Positions 28,451 through 36,968 of a stretch of DNA of 64,000 nucleotides are shown in pieces. Every line of letters begins with the position of its first letter. Positions within the stretch are counted from its first letter, which is position 1. The stretch is from Cellulomonas sp. KRMCY2 (GTDB lineage Bacteria > Actinomycetota > Actinomycetes > Actinomycetales > Cellulomonadaceae), in contig NZ_JAGF01000001.1 of the NCBI RefSeq assembly GCF_000526515.1, forward strand, positions 682,001 to 746,000, read 5' to 3'. The notes under the pieces were generated by a model. That model worked only from the letters and a program-made list of their open reading frames with translations. It had not been told where the DNA came from and searched no databases. The translations under genes and the position numbers were made by a program.

Positions 28451-28478
28451 GTCGTGAGCGTGCTGTCGTGAGCGTGCT
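28451..28478. repeat. 14-bp tandem duplication GTCGTGAGCGTGCT
   Basis: Two perfect adjacent copies (28451-28464, 28465-28478) at the right edge of the IS30 element, between it and lsr2. The first copy overlaps the outer end of the inverted repeat. Confidence 0.8.
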
Positions 28479-28515
28479 CTGGTGCGCGCGTCGGACCGCG
28501 CGCGGGTGCTGCGCG

Positions 28516-28845
28516 TCAGCGAGCGTCGAACGCAGCCTTGACCTCGGCCGGGATGCGACCGCGCTCGTTGACCGTGAAGCCGTTCGCCCGGGCCCACTCG
28601 CGGATCGTCGCGCTCTGGCCGCCGGCGGCACGAGCCGTGCCGGTGCCGCGACGGACCGTCCGGGTGCGGCCGCCGACGCGACGGGCGTGTCCCACCCAGG
28701 CCGCAAAGGCCTCACGCAGCTGCGCGGCATTCGCTGTGCTGAGATCGATCTCGTACGAGACGCCGTCGACGGCGAACGTGATCGTCTCGTCGGCCTTGCC
28801 ACCATCAAGATCATCCACCAGGACGACCTGGACCTTCTGAGCCAT
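28516..28845 (-). CDS. lsr2: Lsr2 nucleoid-associated protein
   Basis: H-NS-like DNA-bridging protein of 109 residues that silences AT-rich and foreign DNA in actinobacteria. The N-terminal dimerisation strands start MAQKVQVVLVDDLDGGKADE. The C-terminal DNA-binding domain contains IREWARANGFTVNERGRIPAEV, with the minor-groove-binding RGR. Its normal terminator with xylB appears to have been split by the IS30 element. Confidence 0.97.
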   Translation of the reverse strand: MAQKVQVVLVDDLDGGKADETITFAVDGVSYEIDLSTANAAQLREAFAAWVGHARRVGGRTRTVRRGTGTARAAGGQSATIREWARANGFTVNERGRIPAEVKAAFDAR

Positions 28846-28940
28846 TGCATTCTTCTTTCAGCCGGAGAGCCGGGGCTGGACAAGGCACAAGAGTACAGCC
28901 GGATTCGGCCCGGTGCGCACCGCAATGCGATTCCTGGGGA

Positions 28941-29120
28941 TTACGGGGATTCCGTGGACGTCGCCGGACCGGCGCGTACCGAATCCTGCGCATCGAGCCG
29001 CGCAAGGGCAATGCGCTCGCGCCGGTCCGCCTGGATGATCGATCGCAGGGCGAGCCAGAACAGCAGCCCGACGCCGACGGACGGCACGAGGGCGGCCAGG
29101 GCCTGGACGAGAGGATGCAC
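28941..29120 (-). CDS. Small single-pass membrane protein between lysS and lsr2
   Basis: GTG at 29120 opens a 59-residue frame ending at TAA (28943-28941). It reads MHPLVQALAALVPSVGVG, then LLFWLALRSIIQADRRER, with one hydrophobic helix (residues about 6-26) followed by a basic helical tail (RERIALARLDAQD). The hydrophobic-then-basic pattern and the position between lysS and lsr2 support a real gene; I recall similar small proteins at this place in related genera but cannot check. Function unknown. Confidence 0.72.
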   Translation of the reverse strand: MHPLVQALAALVPSVGVGLLFWLALRSIIQADRRERIALARLDAQDSVRAGPATSTESP

Positions 29121-29182
29121 AGCCCGATCCTACGTCCGCCGCCCGGGTGCTCCGTGGCGCCGGACGACGGACGTCGCACGGC

Positions 29183-30706
29183 TCAGGAGAGCGGCTTGAC
29201 CAGCGGGAAGAGAATGGTCTCGCGAATACCGAGGCCGGTGAGCGCCATGAGCAGCCGGTCGATGCCCATTCCCATGCCACCGGCCGGCGGCATGGCGTGC
29301 TCCATCGCCACGAGAAAGTCCTCGTCCACATGCATGGCCTCGTCGTCGCCGGCCGCAATGAGCGCGGCCTGTGCCTCGAACCGCTGCCGCTGGATCACCG
29401 GGTCGACGAGCTCCGAATAGGCGGTGCCGAGCTCGAGGCCCCGGATGTAGAGGTCCCACTTCTCGACCACGCCGGGAACCGTGCGGTGGTCGCGGGTCAG
29501 CGGGCTCGTGTCGACCGGGAAGTCCCGCACGAATGTCGGGGCGACCAGGTGGTCACCGACGTGGTGCTCCCACAGCTCCTCGACGAGCTTGCCGTGGTTC
29601 TGCTTCTTCGCGTCGACCGTGAGGTCGAACCGCTCGACGAGCGCCATGAGCCGCTCGAACGGCGTCTGCGGGGTGATCTCCTCGCCGAGCGCCTCGGAGA
29701 GCGACCCGTACAGGCTGAGCGAGGTCCACTGCCCGCCCACGTCGTACCGGGAGCCGTCCACCAGGGTCACCGTGGTCGAGCCGAGCGCCTCGACAGCGGC
29801 GGTCTGCACGAGATCCTGGGTCAGGGCCGCCATGGTGTCGTAGTCGCCGTAGGCCTCATAGGCCTCGAGCGTCGCGAACTCCGGTGAGTGCGTGGAGTCG
29901 ACCCCCTCGTTGCGGAAGCTCCGGTTGATCTCGAAGACCCGCTCGACACCGCCGACCACCGCCCGCTTGAGGAACAGCTCCGGCGCGATCCGCAGGTACA
30001 GCTCGAGGTCGAAGGCGTTCATGTGGGTCGTGAAGGGGCGCGCCGTCGCACCGCCGTGCTGGGTCTGCAGCATCGGCGTCTCGACCTCGAGGTAGCCGCG
30101 CCGGTGGAAGTTGTCCCGCAACGAGCGCACGACGGCGGCCCGCAGCCGCACCGCGTCCCGGGCCGCCGGGCGCACGATCAGGTCGACGTACCGCTGGCGG
30201 ACACGCGCCTCCTCGGAGAGCTCGCTGCCCTCGAAGATGTTCGGCAGCGGTCGCAGGGCCTTGGCTGCCATCCGCCACTCGTCGGCGAGCACGCTCAGCT
30301 CGCCGCGGCGCGAGCTGATCACGGTGCCGTGCGCGAAGAGGTGGTCGCCCAGGTCGACGTCGGCCTTGAAGCTGCTCAGCGACTCCTCGCCGACCGCCGC
30401 CAGGCTGAGCATCACCTGGAGCCGGTGGCCCTCGCCGTCCTGCAGGGTCACGAAGCAGAGCTTGCCGGTGTTGCGCAGGTGGATGACCCGGCCGGCGATC
30501 CCGACCACGACCTCGGTCTCCTGCCCGGCGACCAGATCGGCGTGGTCGGCGCGGACCTGGGCGATCGCATGCGTCACCGGAACCCCGACGGGGTAGGCCC
30601 CGCGGCCGTCGGCGATCAGCCGGTCGCGCTTCTCCCGGCGGACCCGGATCTGCTCGGGCAGGTCATCGGTCACCTGGTCAGCGGCGGGGGTCTGCGGGGA
30701 GCTCAC
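29183..30706 (-). CDS. lysS: Lysyl-tRNA synthetase, class II
   Basis: Charges tRNA-Lys. The 507-residue protein has an N-terminal OB fold ([25 protein letters not shown]) and the class II motifs: motif 1 with [15 protein letters not shown], motif 2 [20 protein letters not shown] and motif 3 [15 protein letters not shown]. The end [14 protein letters not shown] is typical. Length is that of a stand-alone LysS, not the LysX fusion with a membrane domain. It follows nadC by 27 bp. Confidence 0.97.
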   Translation of the reverse strand: MSSPQTPAADQVTDDLPEQIRVRREKRDRLIADGRGAYPVGVPVTHAIAQVRADHADLVAGQETEVVVGIAGRVIHLRNTGKLCFVTLQDGEGHRLQVMLSLAAVGEESLSSFKADVDLGDHLFAHGTVISSRRGELSVLADEWRMAAKALRPLPNIFEGSELSEEARVRQRYVDLIVRPAARDAVRLRAAVVRSLRDNFHRRGYLEVETPMLQTQHGGATARPFTTHMNAFDLELYLRIAPELFLKRAVVGGVERVFEINRSFRNEGVDSTHSPEFATLEAYEAYGDYDTMAALTQDLVQTAAVEALGSTTVTLVDGSRYDVGGQWTSLSLYGSLSEALGEEITPQTPFERLMALVERFDLTVDAKKQNHGKLVEELWEHHVGDHLVAPTFVRDFPVDTSPLTRDHRTVPGVVEKWDLYIRGLELGTAYSELVDPVIQRQRFEAQAALIAAGDDEAMHVDEDFLVAMEHAMPPAGGMGMGIDRLLMALTGLGIRETILFPLVKPLS

Positions 30707-30733
30707 CGCGCGATCCTACCGAGGCCGTGCGGG

Positions 30734-31654
30734 TCAGCCGCGCTCGACGAGGTCGAGGGCGAGGTCGAGCACCGGCGAGGAGTGCGTCAGCGCTCCGACC
30801 GACAGGTAGTCCACCCCGGTGGCCGCCACCTCCGCGGCCCGCTCGAGGGTCAGGTTGCCGGTCGCCTCGAGCTCGACCCTGCCGCTGACCGGCTCCCGGG
30901 CCCGCACCGCGCGCACCACCTCGCGCAGCACCGTCGGGGCCATGTTGTCCAGGAGCAGGAAGCGCGCGCCGGCGTCGACCGCCTCGAGCGCCTGCTCCGC
31001 GGTGTCCGCCTCGACCTGGATCGGGACCTCCGGGAAGCGGCTCATGACCGCGTGCACGGCCGCCGTCACCGAGCCCGCGGCAACCACGTGGTTGTCCTTG
31101 ACCATCGCGACGTCGTACAGACCCATCCGCTTGTTGGTCCCGCCGCCGCAGCGGACCGCGTACTTCTCCAGGTCCCGCAGACCGGGGGTCGTCTTGCGGG
31201 TGTCGAGCACCGTCGCACCGGTGCCGGCCAGGGCATCGGCCCAGCGACGGGTGTGCGTGGCGACCCCCGAGGCGCGACCGGTCAGGTTGAGCAGGGTCCG
31301 TTCGGCCATCAGGATGACCTGAAGCGGGCCGGCGAGCACCGCGAGCACCTGGCCCCGCGTCACTGCTGCCCCGTCGGTCACGCGCTGCTCGATCGCCACG
31401 TGCCCGAGTCCGGTGCGCTCGGCGACCTGGTCGAGGACCTCGCCGACCACGACGAGCCCGGCCACCACGCCGTCCTGCCGCGCGACCAGGTCGGCCCGTC
31501 CGGTGGCGTCGACCGGGATCGTGGCCTGCGTGGTGACGTCCCGCCCCGGTGCGCGGCCCAGGTCCTCGTCGAGCGCTGTCGCCACGACGCGCCGGACGGC
31601 GTCCCGGTCAGGTCCGGTGACAGTGGCCGGCAAGGGCAGAGCTGAGGCGTCCAT
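30734..31654 (-). CDS. nadC: Nicotinate-nucleotide diphosphorylase (carboxylating)
   Basis: Quinolinate phosphoribosyltransferase, last step of de novo nicotinate mononucleotide synthesis. The 306-residue protein shows EDLGRAPGRDVTTQATIP, MAERTLLNLTGRASGVAT, DTRKTTPGLRDLEKYAVRCGGG and ELEATGNLTLERAAEVAATGVDYLSVGALTHS. The ATG at 31654 fits the family start. Normally downstream of nadB in this gene order; here a plus-strand sulfur module of about 3.1 kb separates the two, and a CstR-type operator sits 23 bp upstream of the start. Confidence 0.96.
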   Translation of the reverse strand: MDASALPLPATVTGPDRDAVRRVVATALDEDLGRAPGRDVTTQATIPVDATGRADLVARQDGVVAGLVVVGEVLDQVAERTGLGHVAIEQRVTDGAAVTRGQVLAVLAGPLQVILMAERTLLNLTGRASGVATHTRRWADALAGTGATVLDTRKTTPGLRDLEKYAVRCGGGTNKRMGLYDVAMVKDNHVVAAGSVTAAVHAVMSRFPEVPIQVEADTAEQALEAVDAGARFLLLDNMAPTVLREVVRAVRAREPVSGRVELEATGNLTLERAAEVAATGVDYLSVGALTHSSPVLDLALDLVERG

Positions 31655-31676
31655 CTGCCCAACGGTAGTCGGAGTG

Positions 31677-31692
31677 ATACCCCCTGGGGTAT
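31677..31692. promoter_or_regulatory. CsoR/CstR-type operator 1
   Basis: ATACCCCCTGGGGTAT, a 16-bp near-perfect palindrome of the type bound by CsoR/CstR repressors. It lies between divergent nadC and the rhodanese gene. A second copy is at 33005-33020. Confidence 0.88.
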
Positions 31693-31717
31693 CCTGAGGG
31701 TCGACGAGAGGACCACC

Positions 31718-32083
31718 ATGCCCACCGCTTCGCTCCGCGCCGTGATCGACCGCCTCCTGCACCGCGATCCGGACGCCCTGCCCAAGTCGGTGCGCGTCGA
31801 CCGCGCGCTGAGCCTGCTCGAGGGCGGCGCCGTGCTGGTCGACGTCCGGGAGCCCGCCGAGTGGCGCACCGGTCACGCCCGCCGCGCGAAGCACATCCCC
31901 CTCGGCCGCCTCGAGAACGAGGCCCGGCGCCTGCCCAAGGACGCGACGGTCGTGGTCATGTGCGCCTCGGGCATGCGGTCACGTGGCGCCGCCGCGCAGC
32001 TGCGTGCGCAGGGATTCCGTGCCACCAGCCTGTCCGGTGGGCTAGCCTCATGGCGATCGGCCGGCGGGGACGTGACCCGATGA
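31718..32083 (+). CDS. Single-domain rhodanese sulfurtransferase
   Basis: A 121-residue rhodanese that can carry sulfane sulfur as a cysteine persulfide. The core reads VLVDVREPAEWRTGHARRAKHIPLG; the active-site loop is CASGMRSRG. It has no signal peptide, so it is cytoplasmic. GAGAGGA (31706-31712) precedes ATG 31718. It is the first gene behind operator 1 and overlaps the frame of the next gene at its stop (ATGA at 32080). Confidence 0.9.
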   Translation: MPTASLRAVIDRLLHRDPDALPKSVRVDRALSLLEGGAVLVDVREPAEWRTGHARRAKHIPLGRLENEARRLPKDATVVVMCASGMRSRGAAAQLRAQGFRATSLSGGLASWRSAGGDVTR

Positions 32084-32112
32084 GCACGCCGACGGACGGC
32101 AGGAGGCCCGCC

Positions 32113-32376
32113 ATGCAGCTCGACCCCCAGGAGATGACGGCCGTCATCAACCGGCTGCGGCGCGCCCAGGGACAGATCGGCGGCGTGCTCAAGATGCTCG
32201 AGGCAGGTGCCGACTGCGCCGACGTCGTGACCCAGCTCTCCGCCGCGTCCAAGGCGCTCGACCGGGCCGGCTTCGCGATCATCGCCACCGGCCTCGAGCA
32301 GTGCATCACGCAGGGCGAGGACGCGGCCGGGATCGACCGCGCGAAGCTGCAGAAGCTCTTCCTGTCCCTGGCCTGA
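32113..32376 (+). CDS. cstR: CsoR-family repressor, probably a CstR-type persulfide sensor
   Basis: An 87-residue all-helical repressor (INRLRRAQGQIGGVLKMLEAG, then CADVVTQLSAASKALDRAG). Cys35 and Cys64 are 29 residues apart as in the family, but the copper-ligand histidine four residues before the second Cys (position 60) is Gly. That pattern points to CstR, which senses persulfides, not copper-sensing CsoR. ATG 32113 has CAGGAGG at ideal spacing; an ATG at 32080 overlapping the rhodanese stop would add 11 residues. Two matching operators flank the unit. Confidence 0.85.
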   Translation: MQLDPQEMTAVINRLRRAQGQIGGVLKMLEAGADCADVVTQLSAASKALDRAGFAIIATGLEQCITQGEDAAGIDRAKLQKLFLSLA

Positions 32377-32377
32377 G

Positions 32378-33004
32378 ATGGCGTCCGACGCCCGTGAGTG
32401 GGACGCGCGCTACGCCGGGTCGGACCCGTGGGGCAGCGAGCCGAACCGCTGGATCCGTGAGCACACCGAGAGCCTGACACCTGGCCGCGCGCTCGACGTC
32501 GCGGCGGGTGACGGCCGGCACGCCCTGTGGCTGGCCGCCCGCGGCTGGCAGGTCGACGCGGTCGACTTCTCGGCCGTCGCCGTCGAGCACGGACGCGAGG
32601 CGGGCACCCGGCTGCCCGCCGGCAGCGGGGCGGTCGACTGGCACGTCGCCGACGCCACGACGTTCGAGCCACGACCGGGCGGTGCCGACCTGGTGGTCGT
32701 CGCCTACCTCCAGCTCCCCACGCCGCAGCTGGCGCGTGCGCTGACCCTGTCGGCGACGGCCCTGGCACCGGGCGGCACGTTCGTGCTCGTCGGGCACGAC
32801 CGGACCAACCTGCACGACGGCGTCGGCGGCCCCCGGGACCCCGACGTGCTCACCGACCTGGCGGCGGTCGAGGCGGTCCTGGTCCGGTCCGGCCTCGAGG
32901 TGCGGCTCGCCGAGGTCGCACGACGACCCGTCGACGGCTCCGCGCGCCCGGCGCTCGACGCGGTCGTCGTGGCCCGGCGGGGACCTTCGTCCGGCCTGGA
33001 ATAG
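32378..33004 (+). CDS. SAM-dependent class I methyltransferase (TehB/thiol-methyltransferase-like)
   Basis: A 208-residue methyltransferase. It starts EWDARYAGSDPWGSEPNRW, resembling tellurite-resistance and thiol methyltransferases. The SAM site is ALDVAAGDGRHALWLAARGW, with DAVDFSAVAVEHG and VADATTF. One base separates its ATG from the cstR stop, so it belongs to the CstR operon. Methylating sulfide or a persulfide would fit the context, but the substrate is not shown by sequence. Confidence 0.85.
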   Translation: MASDAREWDARYAGSDPWGSEPNRWIREHTESLTPGRALDVAAGDGRHALWLAARGWQVDAVDFSAVAVEHGREAGTRLPAGSGAVDWHVADATTFEPRPGGADLVVVAYLQLPTPQLARALTLSATALAPGGTFVLVGHDRTNLHDGVGGPRDPDVLTDLAAVEAVLVRSGLEVRLAEVARRPVDGSARPALDAVVVARRGPSSGLE

Positions 33005-33020
33005 ATACCCCCGGGGGTAT
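33005..33020. promoter_or_regulatory. CsoR/CstR-type operator 2
   Basis: ATACCCCCGGGGGTAT, a perfect 16-bp palindrome directly after the methyltransferase stop codon and 90 bp before the CoA-disulfide reductase gene, which therefore has its own CstR-controlled promoter. Confidence 0.9.
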
Positions 33021-33109
33021 CATTCCGACGACGGACGGGTGCCGACGGAGTCGCCCCACACGGACCGGGTCCAGCTCGGATACGGTCACAACCTGTGAGG
33101 AACGCATCC

Positions 33110-34798
33110 ATGAAGATCGTCATCGTCGGCGGGGTCGCCGGCGGGATGAGCGCCGCGGCCCGCGCGCGCCGTCTCGCCGAGGACGCGCAGATCGTCGTCC
33201 TCGAGCGCGGCGAGTTCGTCTCGTTCGCCAACTGCGGCCTGCCGTACCACCTCGGCGAGGAGATCACGGACCGCTCGGCGCTCCTCGTGCAGACCCCCGA
33301 GTCGCTCGCCGCGGCCCTCGCCCTCGACGTGCGGACGGGCCACGAGGTGACGTCGATCGATCGCGTGGCCCGCACGGTGACCGTCCGCTCGGCCGGCGGG
33401 ACCGAGGTCATCTCCTACGACGCCCTCGTCCTGGCCCCCGGCGCGACGGCGATCCGGCCGCCGATCACGGGCCTCGACCTGCCCCAGGTGCACACCCTGC
33501 GGACGATCCCTGACGTCGACGCGCTCCGCGCACTGGTGACGGACGGGGCCCGTCGAGCCGTCGTGCTCGGCGCCGGCTTCATCGGTCTCGAGGCCGCCGA
33601 GGCGCTGCGCCTGCGTGGCCTGGCGGTCGACCTCGTCGACCTCGCCCCGCACGTCCTGCCGCCGCTGGACGCCGAGCTCGCCCAGCTGCTCGACGACGAG
33701 CTGGTCGCCGCCGGTGTCCGGACCTACGTCGGCGTGGCCGCCACGACCATCGAGCCGACACCAGGTGTGGGGCACGCCGTCGAGGTGACCCTCTCCGACG
33801 GCACCCGCCTGCCGGGCGACATCGTCGTGCTCTCCGTCGGGGTGCGCCCCGACAGCCACCTGGCCACCACCGCCGGGCTCGACCTCGGCCCGGGCGGCTC
33901 GATCATGGTGGACGGCACGCAGCAGACCTCCGACCCGCACATCTGGGCCGTCGGGGACGCGACAGCCGTCCGCCAGGCCGTGACCGGGGCCGTCGCCCCG
34001 GTCCCCCTGGCGGGACCGGCCAACCGGCAGGGCCGCCGTGCCGCCGACGCGATCCTGGGCCACCTCGACACCGGCTCCCCCCGCGCAGCCCGGCCCGTGC
34101 TCGGCACGGCGGTCGTCCGGGTCTTCGGCCTGACGGCAGCCGTCACCGGAGCGAGCCGGCGCACGCTCCAGCAGGCCGGCATCGAGCACCACACCGTGCA
34201 CCTGCACCCCGGCCACCACGCGGGCTACTTCCCCGGTGCCGAACAGCTGCACCTGACCGTCTCCTTCTCCCCCGACGGCCGGCTGCTGGGCGCCCAGGCG
34301 GTGGGTTGCGCCGGTGCCGACAAGCGCATCGACGTGCTCGCGACCGCCCTGTCCGCCGGGCTCACCATGGACGACGTCGCCGAGCTCGAGCTCGCCTACG
34401 CCCCGCCGTACGGATCGGCCAAGGACCCGGTCAACATGGCCGGGTTCATCGCCCAGAACGTCCTGGACGGCACCCTGCGCCTGTGGCACGCCGAGGACGT
34501 CGAGAAGGTCCTGGACACCTGTCTTGTGCTCGACGTGCGCTCGGCGTCCGAGTACGCGCGCGGTCACCTCCCGGGTGCGCTCAACGTCCCGCACACCGAG
34601 CTGCGTGCCCGGCTCGACGAGGTTCGTGCCGCCGCCGGCGACCGGCCCGTCCGGGTGCACTGCGCGAGCGGGTTCCGCTCCTACCTGGCGCACCGGGTGC
34701 TCGACCAGGCCGGCCTGGACTCGGCCCACCTGTCGGGCGGCATGCTCACGCTCGCCGCGGCCCGTCGGGACATCGTCCTGGCGACCGGGCGCGCCTAG
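33110..34798 (+). CDS. CoA-disulfide reductase / rhodanese fusion (CoADR-RHD)
   Basis: A 562-residue flavoprotein. It has an N-terminal FAD site (IVIVGGVAGGMSAAARARR), the single active-site cysteine C42 in SFANCGLPYH, a second dinucleotide site VVLGAGFIGLEAAE for NAD(P)H, and a dimerisation domain with GCAGADKRIDVLATAL. The C-terminal rhodanese domain (residues about 465-560) carries active-site CASGFRS. Such fusions reduce CoA disulfide, CoA persulfide or polysulfide. ATG 33110 was chosen over an in-frame GTG at 33095. Behind operator 2. Confidence 0.93.
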   Translation: MKIVIVGGVAGGMSAAARARRLAEDAQIVVLERGEFVSFANCGLPYHLGEEITDRSALLVQTPESLAAALALDVRTGHEVTSIDRVARTVTVRSAGGTEVISYDALVLAPGATAIRPPITGLDLPQVHTLRTIPDVDALRALVTDGARRAVVLGAGFIGLEAAEALRLRGLAVDLVDLAPHVLPPLDAELAQLLDDELVAAGVRTYVGVAATTIEPTPGVGHAVEVTLSDGTRLPGDIVVLSVGVRPDSHLATTAGLDLGPGGSIMVDGTQQTSDPHIWAVGDATAVRQAVTGAVAPVPLAGPANRQGRRAADAILGHLDTGSPRAARPVLGTAVVRVFGLTAAVTGASRRTLQQAGIEHHTVHLHPGHHAGYFPGAEQLHLTVSFSPDGRLLGAQAVGCAGADKRIDVLATALSAGLTMDDVAELELAYAPPYGSAKDPVNMAGFIAQNVLDGTLRLWHAEDVEKVLDTCLVLDVRSASEYARGHLPGALNVPHTELRARLDEVRAAAGDRPVRVHCASGFRSYLAHRVLDQAGLDSAHLSGGMLTLAAARRDIVLATGRA

Positions 34799-34815
34799 GT
34801 CACCGGCCGCGCGGC

Positions 34816-36537
34816 CTACGCCACCGGCGTCGTCGGCCGGCTCCCCGGACGGCTCGCGCCGACCGGTGTGCGTTCCGGCTCGAGCCGGCCGTCGGGGTCG
34901 AGCCGGACCACCAGACGCTCGCGCCAGGCCTCGTCCTGCTCGGGGAAGTCCTCGCGGAAGTGCCCACCGCGGCTCTCGGCGCGCAGCTGCGCGACGGCCG
35001 TGAGCAGGGTCGCCACCTGGTGCAGGTTCGTGGTCTCCCACTCCGCGGCCTGCGGGGCGGCCACGACGCCCGGCACCAGGTGGGCGCGCGTCGACACGGC
35101 TGCCAGCGCGACCGCGGCATCGGCGAGCCCGTCCGCGTTGCGGATCACACCCGGGCCTCGCTGGGCGATCCGCTGCAGCCGGGTGCGCACCGCGGCGGCG
35201 ACCAGGGCCTGCTCGCCGGGCCGCTCGACGGGGTCCCGGTGCGGCAGGGCGCCGGCTGCGACCCGCGCCGCCAGGTCGTCGGCCGCGAGGTGCGCGAAGA
35301 CGAGACCCTCGAGCAACGAGTTCGAGGCCAGCCGGTTGGCGCCGTGCACACCCGTGCAGGCGACCTCGCCGATCGCGTAGAGACCATCGACGCTCGCCCG
35401 GCCGGCCAGGTCGGTGACCACGCCCCCCGAGTGGTAGTGCTGCGCGGGCGCGACCGGCACCAGGTCGGTCGTCAGGTCGATCCCCTCGCCCATCAGCCGC
35501 TCGTGGATCGTCGGGAAGCGGCGACGCAGGAAGGCCGCGTCCAGGTGACGCGCGTCCAGGTACACGTGGTCCGAGCCGGTCGCGGCCATCCGGCGGACGA
35601 TCGCGTGCGCGACCACGTCCCGCGGCGCGAGCTCGGCCAGCGGGTGCACGTCGGGCATGAACCGCACGCCGTCGGTGTCCAGCAGCATGGCGCCCTCGCC
35701 GCGCACCGCCTCCGACACCAGCGGCAGCTGGCCCTTGACCCCGGAACCGAGCCACAGCACCGTCGGGTGGAACTGCACGAACTCCACGTCCCCGACGTCG
35801 GCACCTGCCCGCAGCGCGGCGGCGAGCCCGTCGCCGGTCGCCTGCGCCGGGTTGGTCGACGACTGGTACACCTGCCCGATGCCGCCGGTGGCGAGCACGA
35901 CCGCCCGGCCGAGCGCAGCGCCGACCCCGTCCCGCGAGCCCTCGCCGATCACGTGCAGGGTCACGCCGCAGACCGGTCCCGGGCGTCCGTCCGGCCCGGG
36001 GGCCGCGGTCAGCAGGTCGAGCACGAGGGCGTGCTCGATGACCTCGATACCGGGGTCGGCGCGCACCGCCTCGAGCTGCGCGACCAGGGCGCGGGAGATC
36101 TCCGCACCGGTGGCGTCCCCGCCGGCGTGCGCGACCCGGTCCGCGCCGTGGCCGCCCTCGCGGGTCAGCGACAGCCGGCCGTCCGGGTCGGTGTCGAACC
36201 GGGCGCCGTGCGCCACCAGCTCGCGGACCCGTCCCGGGCCCTGCGTGACCAGGACCTGGACCGCGGCCGGGTCGCACAGACCCGCCCCGGCGGTCAGCGT
36301 GTCCGCGAGGTGGGCACCCGGGGAGTCCTGCGGGTCGAGCGCTGCCGCGATCCCGCCCTGGGCCCAGACGGTCGAGCCGGAGGCGAGCACCCCCTTGGTC
36401 ACGAGCAGGACCCGTGGGACACGGCTGCGCAGCTGCAGGGCGGCGGTCAGCCCAGCGATGCCCGAGCCGACGACCACGACGTCCGCCTGCACGGTCCAGC
36501 CCGGCACCGGTGCCGCCAGGCGCGGCGCGAGCCTCAT
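34816..36537 (-). CDS. nadB: L-aspartate oxidase
   Basis: Oxidises L-aspartate to iminoaspartate for quinolinate synthesis. The 573-residue flavoprotein has the FAD fold [17 protein letters not shown], the covalent-family signature [27 protein letters not shown], and [12 protein letters not shown] with [11 protein letters not shown] and [17 protein letters not shown]. It overlaps panD by 4 bp, so NAD and pantothenate genes share a message. Its usual partner nadC is on the far side of the sulfur island. No nadA is in the window. Confidence 0.96.
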   Translation of the reverse strand: MRLAPRLAAPVPGWTVQADVVVVGSGIAGLTAALQLRSRVPRVLLVTKGVLASGSTVWAQGGIAAALDPQDSPGAHLADTLTAGAGLCDPAAVQVLVTQGPGRVRELVAHGARFDTDPDGRLSLTREGGHGADRVAHAGGDATGAEISRALVAQLEAVRADPGIEVIEHALVLDLLTAAPGPDGRPGPVCGVTLHVIGEGSRDGVGAALGRAVVLATGGIGQVYQSSTNPAQATGDGLAAALRAGADVGDVEFVQFHPTVLWLGSGVKGQLPLVSEAVRGEGAMLLDTDGVRFMPDVHPLAELAPRDVVAHAIVRRMAATGSDHVYLDARHLDAAFLRRRFPTIHERLMGEGIDLTTDLVPVAPAQHYHSGGVVTDLAGRASVDGLYAIGEVACTGVHGANRLASNSLLEGLVFAHLAADDLAARVAAGALPHRDPVERPGEQALVAAAVRTRLQRIAQRGPGVIRNADGLADAAVALAAVSTRAHLVPGVVAAPQAAEWETTNLHQVATLLTAVAQLRAESRGGHFREDFPEQDEAWRERLVVRLDPDGRLEPERTPVGASRPGSRPTTPVA

Positions 36538-36968
36538 CGGGCCGTCGCCCAGCCGATGGCAGCGGTGCGCAGGCCGTCCGGCGCCGCACCGGGGTCCTCG
36601 ATCGTCCTGGTGATCCGGTTGGCCCCGTCGACGTGCACGACCCTGGGGCGGTACGTCCTGGCGTCCGCGTCGGGCAGCAGGCCGTAGGCGATCACGATCA
36701 CGACGTCACCCGCGTGCACGAGGTGGGCCGCCGCACCGTTGACGCACACGACGCCCGAACCCGCCTCGCCGGCGATCGCGTAGGTCGTCAGTCGGGCCCC
36801 GTTGGTCACGTCCACGACGTCCACCTGCTGCCCGGGCAGCAGGTCGGCCGCTGCCAGCAGCTCCTGGTCGATCGTGATCGACCCGACGTAGTCGAGGTCC
36901 GCGGCGGTCACCGTCGCCCGGTGGATCTTGCCGACCATCATCGGACGAAGCCAGCTGCTCGTGCTCAT
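36534..36968 (-). CDS. panD: Aspartate 1-decarboxylase
   Basis: Makes beta-alanine from aspartate for pantothenate. The proenzyme of 144 residues self-cleaves between G29 and S30 (DYVGSITID) to form the pyruvoyl group. [12 protein letters not shown] and [19 protein letters not shown] are typical. It overlaps panC and nadB by 4 bp on either side. The start at 36968 gives a few extra residues before the usual MRTM-like beginning ([10 protein letters not shown]). Confidence 0.96.
   Translation of the reverse strand: MSTSSWLRPMMVGKIHRATVTAADLDYVGSITIDQELLAAADLLPGQQVDVVDVTNGARLTTYAIAGEAGSGVVCVNGAAAHLVHAGDVVIVIAYGLLPDADARTYRPRVVHVDGANRITRTIEDPGAAPDGLRTAAIGWATAR

Larger units (their letters stand above)
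26933..28456 (-). mobile_element. IS30-family insertion sequence within a palindromic target
   Basis: The ends 26933-26983 and 28406-28456 are inverted copies matching at 47 of 51 positions, the outer 32 bp perfectly. That is longer than usual for IS30. The outer part (CACGACGAAGGGCCCTGCA) joined to its partner forms a perfect palindrome, so the true element is probably somewhat shorter and sits in the centre of a former terminator hairpin between xylB and lsr2. Because of the symmetry the target duplication is ambiguous (GC, TGCA or GGGCCC all fit). Confidence 0.85.

Noticed and set aside
28451-28478. The 14-bp tandem repeat as the IS30 target duplication
   Set aside because: Both copies lie on the same side of the element; no matching copy is present at the left end.
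32080-32376. Copper-sensing CsoR assignment
   Set aside because: The His needed for Cu(I) binding is Gly at position 60, and no copper exporter or chaperone gene is nearby; sulfur genes are.
33086-36589. Open frame of over 1100 codons antisense to the CoADR and shadowing nadB
   Set aside because: Composition typical of shadow frames; both underlying genes have unmistakable motifs.
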